DNA of 64,000 nt from contig CAWFJG010000028.1 in the NCBI GenBank assembly GCA_963816065.1, positions 72,796 to 136,795 of the forward strand, read 5' to 3'. This stretch comes from Roseiarcus sp963816065. GTDB lineage: Bacteria; Pseudomonadota; Alphaproteobacteria; Rhizobiales; Beijerinckiaceae. Positions within the stretch are counted from its first letter, which is position 1. Every line of letters starts with the position of its first letter. The notes beneath the pieces are model-generated. The model saw nothing but the letters and a program-made list of their open reading frames with translations. It did not search any database and was not told where the DNA came from. Below, in pieces: positions 35,799-45,246 of this stretch. Position numbers and translations under genes: made by a program.

Positions 35799-36682
35799 AG
35801 GGCATCATTTTGGCGGGCGGAGCGGGTACGCGACTGCACCCGATCACTCTGGCCGTCTCTAAGCAGCTCGTGCCGGTCTATGATAAGCCGATGATTTATT
35901 ATCCGCTTTCGGTCGTGATGCTGGCTGGCATCCGCGACGTTTTGATCATCTCGACCCCGCACGACCTGCCGATGTTCCGCCGCCTCCTCGGCGACGGCGC
36001 GCAATGGGGCATAGGCATAGAATACGCCGAGCAGGCGATCCCTAACGGTCTGGCGCAGGCCTTCGTCATCGGCGAGTCGTTTATCGGCGGCAAGCCGGCG
36101 ATGCTGGTCCTCGGCGACAATATCTTCTACGGCGCCGGACTCGGCGAACAGTTGCGACGCGCGGTGCGGCGCAAGACCGGCGCGACCGTGTTCGCCTATC
36201 ACGTGCCCGATCCGGAACGCTATGGAGTTGTCGAGTTCGACTCCTCCATGCGGGCGGTTTCGATTGAAGAAAAGCCAATGCGGCCGAGGTCGCACTGGGC
36301 CGTGACGGGTCTCTACTTCTACGACTCGAAAGTCGTCGAGATCGCGAAGGGTCTGAAGCCGTCAGCTCGGGGCGAATACGAAATCACCGACGTCAACCGC
36401 ATCTACATGGAGGCCGACACGCTCAACGTGGAGCGTATGGGACGCGGCTACGCTTGGCTCGACACCGGCACGCCCAACTCGCTGGTCGACGCAGCGGGCT
36501 TCGTGCGTACGCTCGAGGCGCGACAAGGGGTGAAGATCTGCTGTCCCGAGGAGATCGCCTTCGACCAGGACTTTATCGGCGCCGCCGAGCTCGAGGCGCT
36601 CGCCGACCGATTCGGCAAGAGCGCCTACGGCCAGTATCTCCGCTCGGTCCTCGATGAGCGCCGGGACTCGAAGCGGCGCTGA
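35795..36682 (+). CDS. rfbA: Glucose-1-phosphate thymidylyltransferase
   Basis: 295 residues from GTG 35795, overlapping the rfbB stop. Nucleotidyltransferase motif GIILAGGAGTRLHPIT, KQLVPVYDKPMIYYPLS, GDNIFYGAG and FAYHVPDPERYGVVEFD mark RmlA. It activates glucose-1-phosphate with dTTP, the first step of the pathway. The order C-D-B-A with overlaps means one transcript. No glycosyltransferase or O-antigen gene follows in the window. Confidence 0.95.
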   Translation: MKGIILAGGAGTRLHPITLAVSKQLVPVYDKPMIYYPLSVVMLAGIRDVLIISTPHDLPMFRRLLGDGAQWGIGIEYAEQAIPNGLAQAFVIGESFIGGKPAMLVLGDNIFYGAGLGEQLRRAVRRKTGATVFAYHVPDPERYGVVEFDSSMRAVSIEEKPMRPRSHWAVTGLYFYDSKVVEIAKGLKPSARGEYEITDVNRIYMEADTLNVERMGRGYAWLDTGTPNSLVDAAGFVRTLEARQGVKICCPEEIAFDQDFIGAAELEALADRFGKSAYGQYLRSVLDERRDSKRR

Positions 36683-36945
36683 GCTGCCCGGGTGTTCGCT
36701 CCAAGCTCGAGCCCGCGGACTGGAAGCCATTCTGGCGAGGGGAAGGGGCGCGGAAGACGCCTGGGTCGGCAACCGGAAACGTCAGCGCGATTTCGCCCGA
36801 GGGTCCGAGCGGCGATGGCGAACTTCGATTGCGACAGCGCTGCAATTTGCTCCGGTATTTGGACATTTGCCGTGCTCCCTCTCGCGCTGTAACATATTGA
36901 CCGTGTCATCGAATCTCGCGGTCTTCCGAACAGAAGGAAAAGCCG

Positions 36946-37923
36946 ATGAGCGACAAGCTGCGGCCGGACCAACCTGACCTCAACGCCCCCGCCTTGGCGT
37001 CCAGGCCGGGCTTTGACCACGACCGTGCTCTTCGGTCGATTGTAACCATCCAATCCTCGATTCCGGAAGACGCCTTTACGGCACAGACGCTGGGCGAGCA
37101 GCGGAGCGGGAGCGGCGTCGTGATCCGCGACACGGGACTCGTGTTGACGATCGGCTATCTCATCACCGAGGCAGAAAGCGTGTGGATCGCCCGCGCCGAT
37201 GGACGCGTCACACCAGGGCATGCGCTGGCGGTCGATCAGGAGTTGGGCTTCGGGCTTGTGCAGGCGCTGGAACGGCTCGACTGGCCTGCGTTGGAACTGG
37301 GACGTTCCGATCTGGCGCGGATCGGTGACCCCGTCCTTGTCGCGGCGGGCGGCGGGACAAGGGCGGTGAATGCGGAGATCGTCGGCAGACAGGAATTTGC
37401 GGGCTACTGGGAATACTATCTCGACGATGCCATTTTCACTTCTCCGGCCCATCCATTCTGGGGCGGCGCTGGCGCGATCGGATCGGACGGCCGCCTCCTC
37501 GGCATTGGCTCCCTGCATGTTGAGCAGACGCCTGAAGGCGGCGCAGCACGGGACGTAAACATGGTCGTGCCAATCGGGCTCCTGCCGCCCATCCTCGACG
37601 ACCTCCTGACGTTCGGTCGGGTGAACAAACCGGCGAGACCGTGGCTCGGCATCTATTCTGCGGAGCACGATGGCGAAATTGTCGTGGCGGCGGTCTCGGA
37701 ACGCGGCCCGGCGGCGGAGGCCGGTATTCGGCGCGGCGACGTTCTCGCAGGCGTGGGCGGAGTGGAATTCTCCGATCTCGGCAGCTTCTATCGCAAGCTC
37801 TGGGGCATGGGTGAAGCGGGCGTCGAGGTGCCGATCGAGATTGTTCGCGAGGGGCACACACTCGGCGTCAAAGTCCGCTCGGCGAATCGCGCGGCCTTCC
37901 TAAAGAGACCCCGGCTACAGTAG
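36946..37923 (+). CDS. Trypsin-fold PDZ protein lacking the catalytic residues (HtrA/Deg-like pseudoprotease)
   Basis: 325 residues from ATG 36946 (GAAGGAAAAG ahead). A Deg-type beta-barrel region (GSGVVIRDTGLVLTIGYLI, DQELGFGLVQAL, GDPVLVAAGGG) is followed by a PDZ domain from about residue 222 (PWLGIYSAEHDGEIVVAAVSERGPAAEAGIRRGDVL). In active HtrA the His sits in LTNAHVV and the Ser in GNSGGP; here the equivalents are LTIGYLI and FWGGAG, so both are missing. No signal peptide. It may be a binding or scaffold protein. Related sequences with the same losses exist in Bradyrhizobium-type genomes. Confidence 0.82.
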   Translation: MSDKLRPDQPDLNAPALASRPGFDHDRALRSIVTIQSSIPEDAFTAQTLGEQRSGSGVVIRDTGLVLTIGYLITEAESVWIARADGRVTPGHALAVDQELGFGLVQALERLDWPALELGRSDLARIGDPVLVAAGGGTRAVNAEIVGRQEFAGYWEYYLDDAIFTSPAHPFWGGAGAIGSDGRLLGIGSLHVEQTPEGGAARDVNMVVPIGLLPPILDDLLTFGRVNKPARPWLGIYSAEHDGEIVVAAVSERGPAAEAGIRRGDVLAGVGGVEFSDLGSFYRKLWGMGEAGVEVPIEIVREGHTLGVKVRSANRAAFLKRPRLQ

Positions 37924-38364
37924 CGCCGCAACCCGCGACGAGTTCAGAAGGTCCTCAATCAGCACGAAAGCGGACGCGCTTCGCGTGACGCCCCTTGAGG
38001 AGCGACGTCGACTGGGGGTCTCCGAAACCAAGGACAACCCGAAAAGGGCCGCCGCTCCGCGGTGCGTCTTGTAGCAGGCTCAATGACCGTGCTACCTCGC
38101 CGTATGACGCATCCTTGATTTGGAAGACCCCCGCCTGTAAGCAGCAGGCTTTTAGTACACACAGATCGTTTCTTGGCGCTGTGACGGCCGTCACACTCTG
38201 AATACGAGTTATGCATGGAGAATGCAGGTCGTGCGCGTAACGCGCCCTGTGCGCACCACGAACTCTCCTCAGCGCCGGTGGAAGATCGAGCGGCGGTTGG
38301 AGAAAGCCGAGATCGACGCCGAAATTCCGACGAGATGGGGCCCCGTTCCGCTGCTTTATGTGCT
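37924..38364. other. Convergent intergenic region with a terminator-like hairpin
   Basis: 441 bp between two convergent genes, no gene seen. GCCTG-(7 nt)-CAGGC followed by TTTT at 38133-38153 resembles a short plus-strand intrinsic terminator, although it lies 210 bp behind the pseudoprotease gene. Confidence 0.4.
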
Positions 38365-39729
38365 TCAGCCGGCCTTGACGAGACGCGCAGCGAAAAAGCC
38401 GTCGAGTTCGGAACGCCGGGGATCGTCGCCCCAGAGATGGCATGGCAACGTGCGCAGTTCGCCGGCAGGCGTCAGGCATTCCGACAGGCCGCCAATCTCA
38501 TCAGCAGAGATTGGCTCCCGACGGACGTCTGGGTTTCGCCGCAGCAGCGCAACGATCTGCGCCGCGCCTTCCTCCGGCTCGAGCGAACACGTGCAATAGA
38601 CGATGTAGCCCCCGGGGCGAGTCAGCGCGACCGCCTTGTCCAGCAGCAGACTTTGCAACTTCACAAGTCCCGGAAGGTCGGTCGGGCGCTTAAGCCAAGC
38701 GACGTCCGGGTGACGCCGAATGGTCCCGGTCGCCGAGCACGGCGCATCGACCAGACTGGCGTCGAATGGCGCGGCATCGAAGGCGAGGGCATCGGCGACA
38801 ACGATTTCCGCATGAAACTTAAGCCGCTCGAAATTGGCGGCAAGAACCTTCAACCGCTCCGCCGATCGGTCGACTGCCGTTACGACGGCGCCGGCTGCTG
38901 ACAATTCGGCGCTCTTCCCGCCGGGCGCCGCGCAGAGATCCACAATCCGCTGGCCCGCCCGCGCACGGATCAGCCGCGCAGGAAGCGCCGCAGCGGCGTC
39001 CTGCACCCACCACTCGCCCTCGGCATAGCCTTCCAGCTCTGCGATCGGGAGATGCGAATCGAGCCGGACGGAACCGGTGGGAAGCACGATCCCGCCGAGC
39101 CTTTCGGCCCAGCCCGAGGCATCGCTTTTTACGCTGAGATCGAGCGTCGGCTCGCAGCGATGCGCCCCCGCGATCGCAAGCGCGGCCTCATTGCCATAAA
39201 TGGCGCGCCAGCGCGCCGCCAGCCACGCCGGGGTGTCGTCTTCGAGAGGGTGCGAATTGGCAAGAATCAGCGCACGATCGCGCGCGACTGTGCGAAGAAT
39301 TGCGTTGGCTAGACCCGCGAACGGCGCGCTCGCGGCCTCCGCGCGCGTGGCTCTGACAGCGAGATCGACGGCCGCATGATCGGGGATGTCAAGGAAAAGA
39401 AGTTGGGCGGCCCCGACGACAAGAGTCCATTCCAGAGATCCGCTTCGTTTCGGCATGCCTTTTTCGAGTTTTTGGACCAGCGCCTTGCGGATCGTTCCAA
39501 GCCGACGAAGCGCAACGGTTGCGATCGAGCGCGCGAGCGCGCGGTCACGCGGGTCCAGACGAGGATCGCGCAGCGACAGATCAGCGGCCATGCGTTCTTC
39601 AAGCGGCCGTCCCGTTGTCACCGCCTCCGCGATCGCTCGCGCCGCCGCCACCCTTGCCGTCAATCCAGGCGGTGGCGGTTCGGGGGCGCGTGTGCGGGGT
39701 CCAGAATATCCGCGCTGCTGTTTGATCAA
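38365..39729 (-). CDS. rsmB: 16S rRNA cytosine-5 methyltransferase, RsmB type
   Basis: 454 residues. The N-terminal 140 residues form the NusB-like RNA-binding domain (LDPRDRALARSIATVALRRLG). The SAM site is VDLCAAPGGKSAELSAAG near residue 268, and the two functional cysteines are in VDAPCSATGTIRRHPD and YIVYCTCSLEPEEG. It methylates C967-equivalent of 16S rRNA. A broken IS lies directly upstream of the start region, so its promoter may be altered. Confidence 0.92.
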   Translation of the reverse strand: MIKQQRGYSGPRTRAPEPPPPGLTARVAAARAIAEAVTTGRPLEERMAADLSLRDPRLDPRDRALARSIATVALRRLGTIRKALVQKLEKGMPKRSGSLEWTLVVGAAQLLFLDIPDHAAVDLAVRATRAEAASAPFAGLANAILRTVARDRALILANSHPLEDDTPAWLAARWRAIYGNEAALAIAGAHRCEPTLDLSVKSDASGWAERLGGIVLPTGSVRLDSHLPIAELEGYAEGEWWVQDAAAALPARLIRARAGQRIVDLCAAPGGKSAELSAAGAVVTAVDRSAERLKVLAANFERLKFHAEIVVADALAFDAAPFDASLVDAPCSATGTIRRHPDVAWLKRPTDLPGLVKLQSLLLDKAVALTRPGGYIVYCTCSLEPEEGAAQIVALLRRNPDVRREPISADEIGGLSECLTPAGELRTLPCHLWGDDPRRSELDGFFAARLVKAG

Positions 39730-39929
39730 ACCCGCCTCGCCTCGAATCGGTTCACGCTTCCTTGGAACAATTCTATATGCGATTTTTCAGGCCGGCTCGC
39801 GTCAGGCTGTCGCGCAGGAACGCCGTGTTGAGGCAAGGCGCCCCAAAGAACAGCGGCAGCGCGGCACTCTGTGCTTACCAGGGTTCCGAATTGAGGCGTT
39901 TCCAACAGGACCGGATCGATCCGGTTCAT

Positions 39930-40276
39930 CATGATGTCGAGCCAGCGCCCCGAGGAAACTCCCCAGTGGAAGTCCAGGAACCACGGTCTTGCCGTCGATG
40001 GCGATCGCGCCGAGCGGCCCGGGCCAGCAGGCGCGCACCCAGTCCATGAAGCAGGCGGCGACGCTGCAGGAACTCGAGATGGGCTTTTCCTCAGTCGGAG
40101 ATGGCGTCGAAGCTGTCGCAATCGGCGATCGTGGCGCAGACGCACAGGAGCAAAACCTCGTCCAGCTTGTGCGCCACGCTCTCCGGAGTTCGCTTGTCCT
40201 CGATCCGGGAAAAGTGGTCCAGCAGAAGCCGCAACCGCGAGTGTTGGCCGGCTTGGGAAGGGAAACGCGTCCATGA
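39930..40276 (-). pseudogene. ISAs1-family transposase remnant
   Basis: On the minus strand a frame reads LLDHFSRIEDKRTPESVAHK, then LDEVLLLCVCATIADCDSF, DAISD, a TGA where the family has Trp, and GKAHLEFLQ, which is the ISAs1/H-repeat N-terminus. Another frame resumes with ACFMDWVRACWPGPLGAIAIDGKT, the block around the first catalytic Asp. About 25 residues between these parts are missing and everything after IDGKT is lost or unrecognisable. Stop, deletion and truncation show that it is dead. Confidence 0.75.
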
Positions 40277-40474
40277 GCAGGCTCCAAATCAGGAGCCCTC
40301 ATGGATTCAGCCTTCGGGCAATTCGTAAATCCCGTCAACCCGACGTCGAAGCCCTGCTGTGTTTAGCGAACGTCTTGCTGCGGCGCAATATTTGTGGTAG
40401 CGTTCGCGAACGGTTGATCGAATGGCTGCTTCGATGAATCGTCACAATCTGGCATTGGATAGGGGGAACTTCCA

Positions 40475-40636
40475 ATGAAGCGAGTTGCGCTTTGCGTTAT
40501 TCTCAGCGCCGGTGTGGCGGCGTTCTTCAACGGCCCGGTCCTTGATCCAGCCAATTGGGCCCTGATTCTTGCCGGCGTCGCCGGCGGCGGCCTGTTCGTC
40601 GCGCGACCGAAGCCGCCGATCGGTATCGACGGCTGA
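40475..40636 (+). CDS. Small single-pass membrane protein
   Basis: 53 residues: MKRVALCVILSAGVAAFF as a signal or first segment, a second hydrophobic stretch NWALILAGVAGGGLFVARP, and a short KPPIGIDG tail. AGGGGGAACTTCC lies just ahead of the ATG. No relative comes to mind. It lies between two IS remnants and may be a survivor of the gene order that preceded them or a cargo fragment. Confidence 0.5.
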   Translation: MKRVALCVILSAGVAAFFNGPVLDPANWALILAGVAGGGLFVARPKPPIGIDG

Positions 40637-40726
40637 TCCTTTTGTTATGGGCCAACTCGCGCTATCTGCAGCTTAGTGGAGGCCTTGGCGGGTCATTCAG
40701 CGCTCTGCGACAGCAATTGTGAACGA

Positions 40727-41265
40727 CCACCGGCTAAAGCCGGTGGCTTCGGGTTACGGCTTAAAGCCGGATTGGGTCGGCCCTGAGGGCCGACGTGCTA
40801 CACAACATTGAAGTGATCGTCCGGAGTTTCAGGTTTTTGGTCCTCGATGTACTTCTTCCACACCTCGTCCGTGACGTTGCCGCTCGTCGCCACCCAGTAG
40901 CCGCGGCCCCACAGATGCTGGCCCCAATAGCGCTTCCGAAGCGATTGATACTCCGACAGAAGCTTGTGCGAACTCTTCCCTTTGAGGTACTGCACCGCTC
41001 CCGATACCGACACATGCGGCGGTATCCCGATCAGCATATGTACGTGGTCCCGGTTGATCGACCCCGCGTAGATGATCATCTCATGAGCCCGCGCAATCTC
41101 GCGCAGAAGCTCGCGCGCCCTCTGCCCTACGTCGCCGCCCAGCAACCGGGAACCGATATTTCGTGATCCACACCACGTGACACTTGCAGTCCCAAATCGT
41201 ATGGCTGCCAGGCTTCGCGTCTTGCATAAACCCAGCGTCGCATCCCGGTCGCCTAAAGGCGAGGG
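40727..41265 (-). mobile_element. IS200/IS605-type element with hairpin ends
   Basis: A Y1 transposase gene is framed by the small imperfect palindromes typical of this group. Behind the gene are CCACCGGC-TAAA-GCCGGTGG (40727-40746), CGGCTT-A-AAGCCG (40757-40769) and GTCGGCCC-TGA-GGGCCGAC (40776-40794). Ahead of the gene is CGCCT-AA-AGGCG near 41250-41261. These elements have no terminal inverted repeats or target duplications, so exact ends are uncertain. Confidence 0.7.
40798..41227 (-). CDS. tnpA: IS200-type HUH/Y1 transposase TnpA, one frameshift
   Basis: ATG 41227 starts MQDAKPGSHTIWDCKCHVVWITKYRFP; near 41150 the frame changes to LLGGDVGQRARELLREIARAHEM. One base fewer in the CCCGG stretch would join them, giving about 142 residues, the family length. 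The HUH metal site is NRDHVHMLIGIPP and the nucleophile Tyr is in AVQYLKGKSSHKLL; YWGQHLWGRGYWVAT is also conserved. Single-strand transposition at hairpin ends is its role. It would be active if the frame change is only a sequence error. Confidence 0.85.
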
Positions 41266-41315
41266 GTTTACGGATCCCCGATGTGAGACTCTAAAAGTGG
41301 GCAGTATCTTGATTG

Positions 41316-42116
41316 CTATTCGATTATTTGCGTTTTGAGGAGTTCGGACGAGATTGTGAAGGTTGCGAGGGCTTCGAGAAGATCGGACCATGCGGGGAAG
41401 ACGACGAAAGTCGTCAGGGTTACGAGATAGGCGAAGCTCATTCGATTTTCGGCCGCCTCTCTGGCCTTACGCCACGGCGGCTCGAGAAGGTCGAGAACCG
41501 TATGCCAGGCGATGCGAGCATATCGTCGCAGATACACCGGGCGGAGCGGCTTCACTTGACGGCGTTGCATTCGCAGTCCTGCTTCTCGGCCCCGTCCTGT
41601 TTGGGCGATGATCCCCGGATCCAAGTCCGAGGATCGGCGCGGCAATGATAGCTTTCGACCTTGCCGCTGCTGCGCTTGCGCGTCTGGCAATGCGGGCAGC
41701 CGATCTTCTGGCTGCAGAAATACTCGGTTCCGTCGAGGACAATGAGCGTTCGTCCGTCGAGCCGGCCGAATGCCTCGCGCATTGCAGGTTCGAGCAGTTG
41801 CTCCGTGCGCTCGAAGCAGGGCGAAAGCGGCGCGGGGTCCGCCCCGTCGAGCATGTCCCTGATATAATTGTCGGAGGGAATCTTCTCGATGCCGAACAAG
41901 GTCTGCCAGTTCGAGCGCCCTTGCCCCTTCTCCAAGGTCCGCTGAAAGGACAGCAATGACGCGCTCTGCATGAAGGACATGGCGAAGGCGGACAGACCGA
42001 AATCCGCCATGGCGATGTTGCCGCTCCGCCCCTTGCGAGGGTCCGGAAACGCAGCGCAAACCGCCTTTAGGCCAGAGAGAGGCGACGCCAAAACCTCCAT
42101 CCCCAGCGTGAATCAT
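41316..42116 (-). pseudogene. Internally deleted DDE transposase remnant
   Basis: The N-terminal part (42100 to about 41560) reads FPDPRKGRSGNIAMADFGLSAFAMSFMQSASLLSFQ, GIEKIPSDNYIRDMLDG and IVLDGTEYFCSQKIGCPHC. After ECNAVK the text jumps, in another frame, to HTVLDLLEPPWRKAREAAENR and LTTFVVFPAWSDLLEALA, which are the last residues of the same family. More than 200 residues between them, with the later catalytic acids, are gone. The family is an IS4/ISNCY-like group; I cannot name it with certainty. Confidence 0.75.
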
Positions 42117-42427
42117 GTTTCCTCAGTTTTTGGGAATCCGAAAAGTGCAGCAACTTTTAGAATTGCTGGCTCTGCGGTGGATCTGCGGGTGCGGCGTTTG
42201 ACACGGAAATGCAAGGCCGCTAAGAGCAGTTCCGATTTCGTCAGGTTTTAGCCTCGTCGATTGAGCCGTGCGATCCTTTGAGATCGACGGTCCCCGTCCG
42301 GCAGCGCGGTTGCGCCCCCGGGCGCGATAGGCGTTGACTATACTGGGCGGACGGACAAGAGCTTGGCGAGACCGAGCGCCTACCTATTCGCTTTTGTCGG
42401 TTCGCCGATCGCCGCAAGGAGCTTCCC
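42117..42427. other. Interval between the IS remnant and ffh
   Basis: 311 bp with no gene. TTGACTATACTGGGC near 42335 could be part of the ffh promoter, and CAAGGAGC lies 4 bases before the ffh ATG. Nothing else stands out. Confidence 0.4.
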
Positions 42428-43990
42428 ATGTTCGAGAGCCTTTCCGACAAGCTCTCCGGCATTTTGGACAAACTCACGGGTCGAGGCGCTCTTTCTGAAG
42501 AGGACGTCAATGCCGCCATGCGAGAGGTGCGTCGGGCGCTCCTCGAAGCGGATGTCGCGCTCGAGGTCGTGCGATCTTTCGTCGACCGCACCCGCACCAA
42601 GGCTGTCGGAGCCGCCGTCATCAAATCGGTCAATCCCGGCCAGATGGTGGTCAAAATTGTCCACGACTCCCTGATCGAGACGCTCGGGGGCGAGTTGCAG
42701 GCTATCGACCTCAACGCGCCGGCGCCCGTCGCGATCATGCTTGTCGGCCTACAGGGGGCAGGCAAGACGACGACTGCGGCCAAGATTGCCAAGCGCCTGT
42801 TTGAACGTGACCGCCGGAAGGTGCTGATGGCCTCGCTCGACGTGAAGCGTCCGGCGGCGCAGGAGCAACTCGCGGTTCTCGGCCAGCAGGTTGGCGTCGA
42901 CACGCTGCCGATCGTTCCCGGTCAGGACCCAGTCGACATTGCCAAGCGCGCCGAGGCCGCAGCTCGGCTGCAGGGCTACGACGTTGTTCTGCTTGATACT
43001 GCAGGCCGTACGCACGTTGACGAACCGCTCATGGAGGAGATGGCGCAGATCCGCGATGCGGCGCGCCCGCACGAGATTCTGCTGGTCGCCGATGCCTTGA
43101 CCGGTCAGGACGCGGTCAATCTCGCCAGGAACTTCAACGAGCGGGTGGGCCTCACCGGCATCGTGCTCACGCGTATGGACGGCGATGCGCGGGGCGGAGC
43201 GGCGCTTTCGATGCGTGCGGTCACCGGCAAGCCGATCAAGCTGCTTGGCGTCGGCGAGAAGATGGATGCGGTCGAGGATTTCCATCCCGCTCGCCTCGCC
43301 GACCGGATTCTGGGCATGGGCGATATCGTCAGCCTGGTCGAGAAGGCGGCGCAGACGATCGATGCGGCGCAAGCGGCCAAGATGGCCGAAAGACTAAGAA
43401 AAGGCGCCTTCGATCTCAACGATCTCAGCGAGCAACTCGCCCAAATCGAAAAGCTGGGCGGCATGGGCGGCATCATGGGCATGCTGCCCGGGATCGCCAA
43501 GATGAAGGACCAACTCGCTTCCGCCAATCTCGACGACAAGTTCGTCAAGCGCCAGCGCGCCATCATCTCGTCGATGACGCCGGTCGAGCGGCGCAACCCC
43601 GATATCCTCAAAGCCTCGCGCAAAAAGCGCATTGCTTCGGGCGCGGGCGTCAATGTGGAGCAGGTCAACCGGCTCCTGAAGCAGCACCGGCAGATGTCCG
43701 ACATGATGAAGATGATGGGCGGCGCCAACGCCAAACGCGGCATGATGGGCAAGCTCGGCCAGATGATGGGCCTCGGCAATATGCCGATGCCGACGGCGGA
43801 GCAGATCGAGGCGCTGCAAAGGCAGACGGGCGGCGGCGGATCGCCCGCCCTGCCGCCCGGACAGCTCGGCATCCCGTCGGCGCCGCCGCCCGGGGCCTTC
43901 AGCCTGCCTCCGCAGTTCCCCGGCCTCGGCGGTCCCAAGCTTCCCGGCCTCGGGGGCGGCTTCAGTCCATTCGGGGGAAAGAAGAAATAG
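42428..43990 (+). CDS. ffh: Signal recognition particle protein Ffh (SRP54)
   Basis: 520 residues. N domain (FESLSDKLSGILDKLTGRGALSEED), G domain with GLQGAGKTTTAAK, LDVKRPAAQEQL, DTAGRT and TRMDGDARGG, and the methionine-rich M domain (MMKMMGGANAKRGMMGKLGQMMGLGNM) that holds signal peptides and 4.5S RNA. The C-terminus has a Gly/Pro-rich tail. It targets membrane proteins co-translationally. It starts the ffh-rpsP-rimM run. Confidence 0.97.
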   Translation: MFESLSDKLSGILDKLTGRGALSEEDVNAAMREVRRALLEADVALEVVRSFVDRTRTKAVGAAVIKSVNPGQMVVKIVHDSLIETLGGELQAIDLNAPAPVAIMLVGLQGAGKTTTAAKIAKRLFERDRRKVLMASLDVKRPAAQEQLAVLGQQVGVDTLPIVPGQDPVDIAKRAEAAARLQGYDVVLLDTAGRTHVDEPLMEEMAQIRDAARPHEILLVADALTGQDAVNLARNFNERVGLTGIVLTRMDGDARGGAALSMRAVTGKPIKLLGVGEKMDAVEDFHPARLADRILGMGDIVSLVEKAAQTIDAAQAAKMAERLRKGAFDLNDLSEQLAQIEKLGGMGGIMGMLPGIAKMKDQLASANLDDKFVKRQRAIISSMTPVERRNPDILKASRKKRIASGAGVNVEQVNRLLKQHRQMSDMMKMMGGANAKRGMMGKLGQMMGLGNMPMPTAEQIEALQRQTGGGGSPALPPGQLGIPSAPPPGAFSLPPQFPGLGGPKLPGLGGGFSPFGGKKK

Positions 43991-44098
43991 ACCCGCGCAC
44001 GGACAACTCCGACCCTGGCTTGCCAAAGGCAGTAAGCACGCGACCCGCTCGAAACCATCTAGTCTGACAACACAATTGAGTTTGAAAGGAAAACGACA

Positions 44099-44461
44099 AT
44101 GTCCCTGAAAATCCGCCTCTCCCGGGCCGGCGCCAAGAAGCGGCCGTTTTACCGCATCGTCGTCGCCGACGCCCGCATGCCGCGCGACGGCCGCTTCGTC
44201 GAGAAGATCGGCACCTTCGACCCGCTGAAGGCGAAGGAGGACGAATCCCGGCTGGTGCTCGATCAGGAAAAAGCGAAGAGCTGGCTTGCCAAGGGCGCCC
44301 AGCCGACGGACCGCGTTCTGCGCTTGCTGGACAGCCTCGGCATCGCCAAGCGCGATGTGCGCAACAATCCGGAGAAGGCGAAGCCGAAGAAGAAGGCGCA
44401 GGAGCGGCAGGCGGCCGCGGAAGCCGCCGCCGGCAAGGCCGCACAAGCTTCGGCCGCGTAA
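44099..44461 (+). CDS. rpsP: 30S ribosomal protein S16
   Basis: 120 residues: MSLKIRLSRAGAKKRPFYRIVVADARMPRDGRFVEKIGTFDP is the S16 start, with an Ala/Lys-rich C-terminal extension usual in alphaproteobacteria. GAAAGGAAA lies ahead of the ATG. It lies between ffh and rimM as in most bacteria. Confidence 0.97.
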   Translation: MSLKIRLSRAGAKKRPFYRIVVADARMPRDGRFVEKIGTFDPLKAKEDESRLVLDQEKAKSWLAKGAQPTDRVLRLLDSLGIAKRDVRNNPEKAKPKKKAQERQAAAEAAAGKAAQASAA

Positions 44462-44478
44462 TCCGGAGGGCTCCGCCT

Positions 44479-45002
44479 TTGCGCGCGCTCGACCGGCTCG
44501 TTCTCGTCGGCCGGTTCGGCGCAGCGCAGGGCGTGCGCGGCGAAGTTCGCCTCCAGTCCTACACGAGCGACCCGCAAGCGATCGGCAGTTACGGACCGCT
44601 GACGGACTGCTCACGCGCCAAAGCATTCCTGTTCGAGCGGCTGCGTTCGCTGAAAGACGATATGCTGGTTGCGAAGGTGAAGGGCGTCGACACGCGCGAG
44701 GCGGCGTCAGCGCTGAAGGGGGTCGAGCTTTTTGCCCGCCGTGACCGGTTGCCCGAACCGAGCGAGGACGAATTCTACTGCGACGATCTCGTTGGCCTGC
44801 TCGCAGCGACGGGCGATGGCCGTACGCTCGGTCATGTCGCCGCCATTGTGAACTATGGAGCCGGAGACATCCTGGAAATCGCCCCTGAGCGCGGTGAAGA
44901 GGTTCTCTTGCTGCCGTTCACCAAGAAGTCGTCCCGGCGATCGATTTCAACGCCGGCCGAATCGTGGTGGAGCCGCCGGAGGAGGCCGACGGGGAGGGCT
45001 GA
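44479..45002 (+). CDS. rimM: 16S rRNA processing protein RimM, one frameshift near the end
   Basis: TTG 44479 starts MRALDRLVLVGRFGAAQGVRGEVRL, the RimM beta-barrel; the PRC-barrel domain follows (EFYCDDLVGLLAATGDG, GAGDILEI). At about 44926 the frame breaks after LLPFTK: adding one G restores EVVPAIDFNAGRIVVEPPEEADGEG and a TGA at 45000-45002, about 174 residues. RimM assists assembly of the 30S head. As the gene is near-essential, the frame change is probably a base-calling error. trmD and rplS, the usual next genes, are absent. Confidence 0.88.
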
Positions 45003-45096
45003 TCTCCTGGTCCGCACGCGAGTTTCAGTCCGGCGCCGTCCGTCGCGGCATTGCGTCCTCGAAAGAATTGCGCTTTATGCCGGGGCGCGCCCCTTC

Positions 45097-45172
45097 GGGC
45101 CGGTAGCTCAATGGTCAGAGCCGGCCGCTCATAACGGTCTGGTTGCAGGTTCGAGTCCTGCCCGGCCCACCA
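45097..45172 (+). tRNA. tRNA with anticodon CAU, probably tRNA-Ile2
   Basis: A 76-nt cloverleaf with encoded CCA. Acceptor GGGCCGG pairs with CCGGCCC; D arm GCTC/GAGC; anticodon loop CTCATAA, anticodon CAT at 45131 or thereabouts; T arm GCAGG-TTCGAGT-CCTGC. CAU tRNAs are Met or lysidine-modified Ile2; the acceptor and the body resemble rhizobial tRNA-Ile2 more than elongator Met. It is followed after 75 bp by the convergent dhaK stop. Confidence 0.88.
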
Positions 45173-45246
45173 GAACGCCGTCCGCGGTCCCACAAACGGA
45201 AGGGAATGTCGCGTCCCTTCGATTCGGTTGAGCTGCGCCGCCAGCG

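Noticed and set aside
45097..45172. tRNA as attachment site of an integrative island
   Set aside because: No second copy of the tRNA 3' end, integrase or excisionase was found in the window. The idea is kept only as a weak hypothesis.
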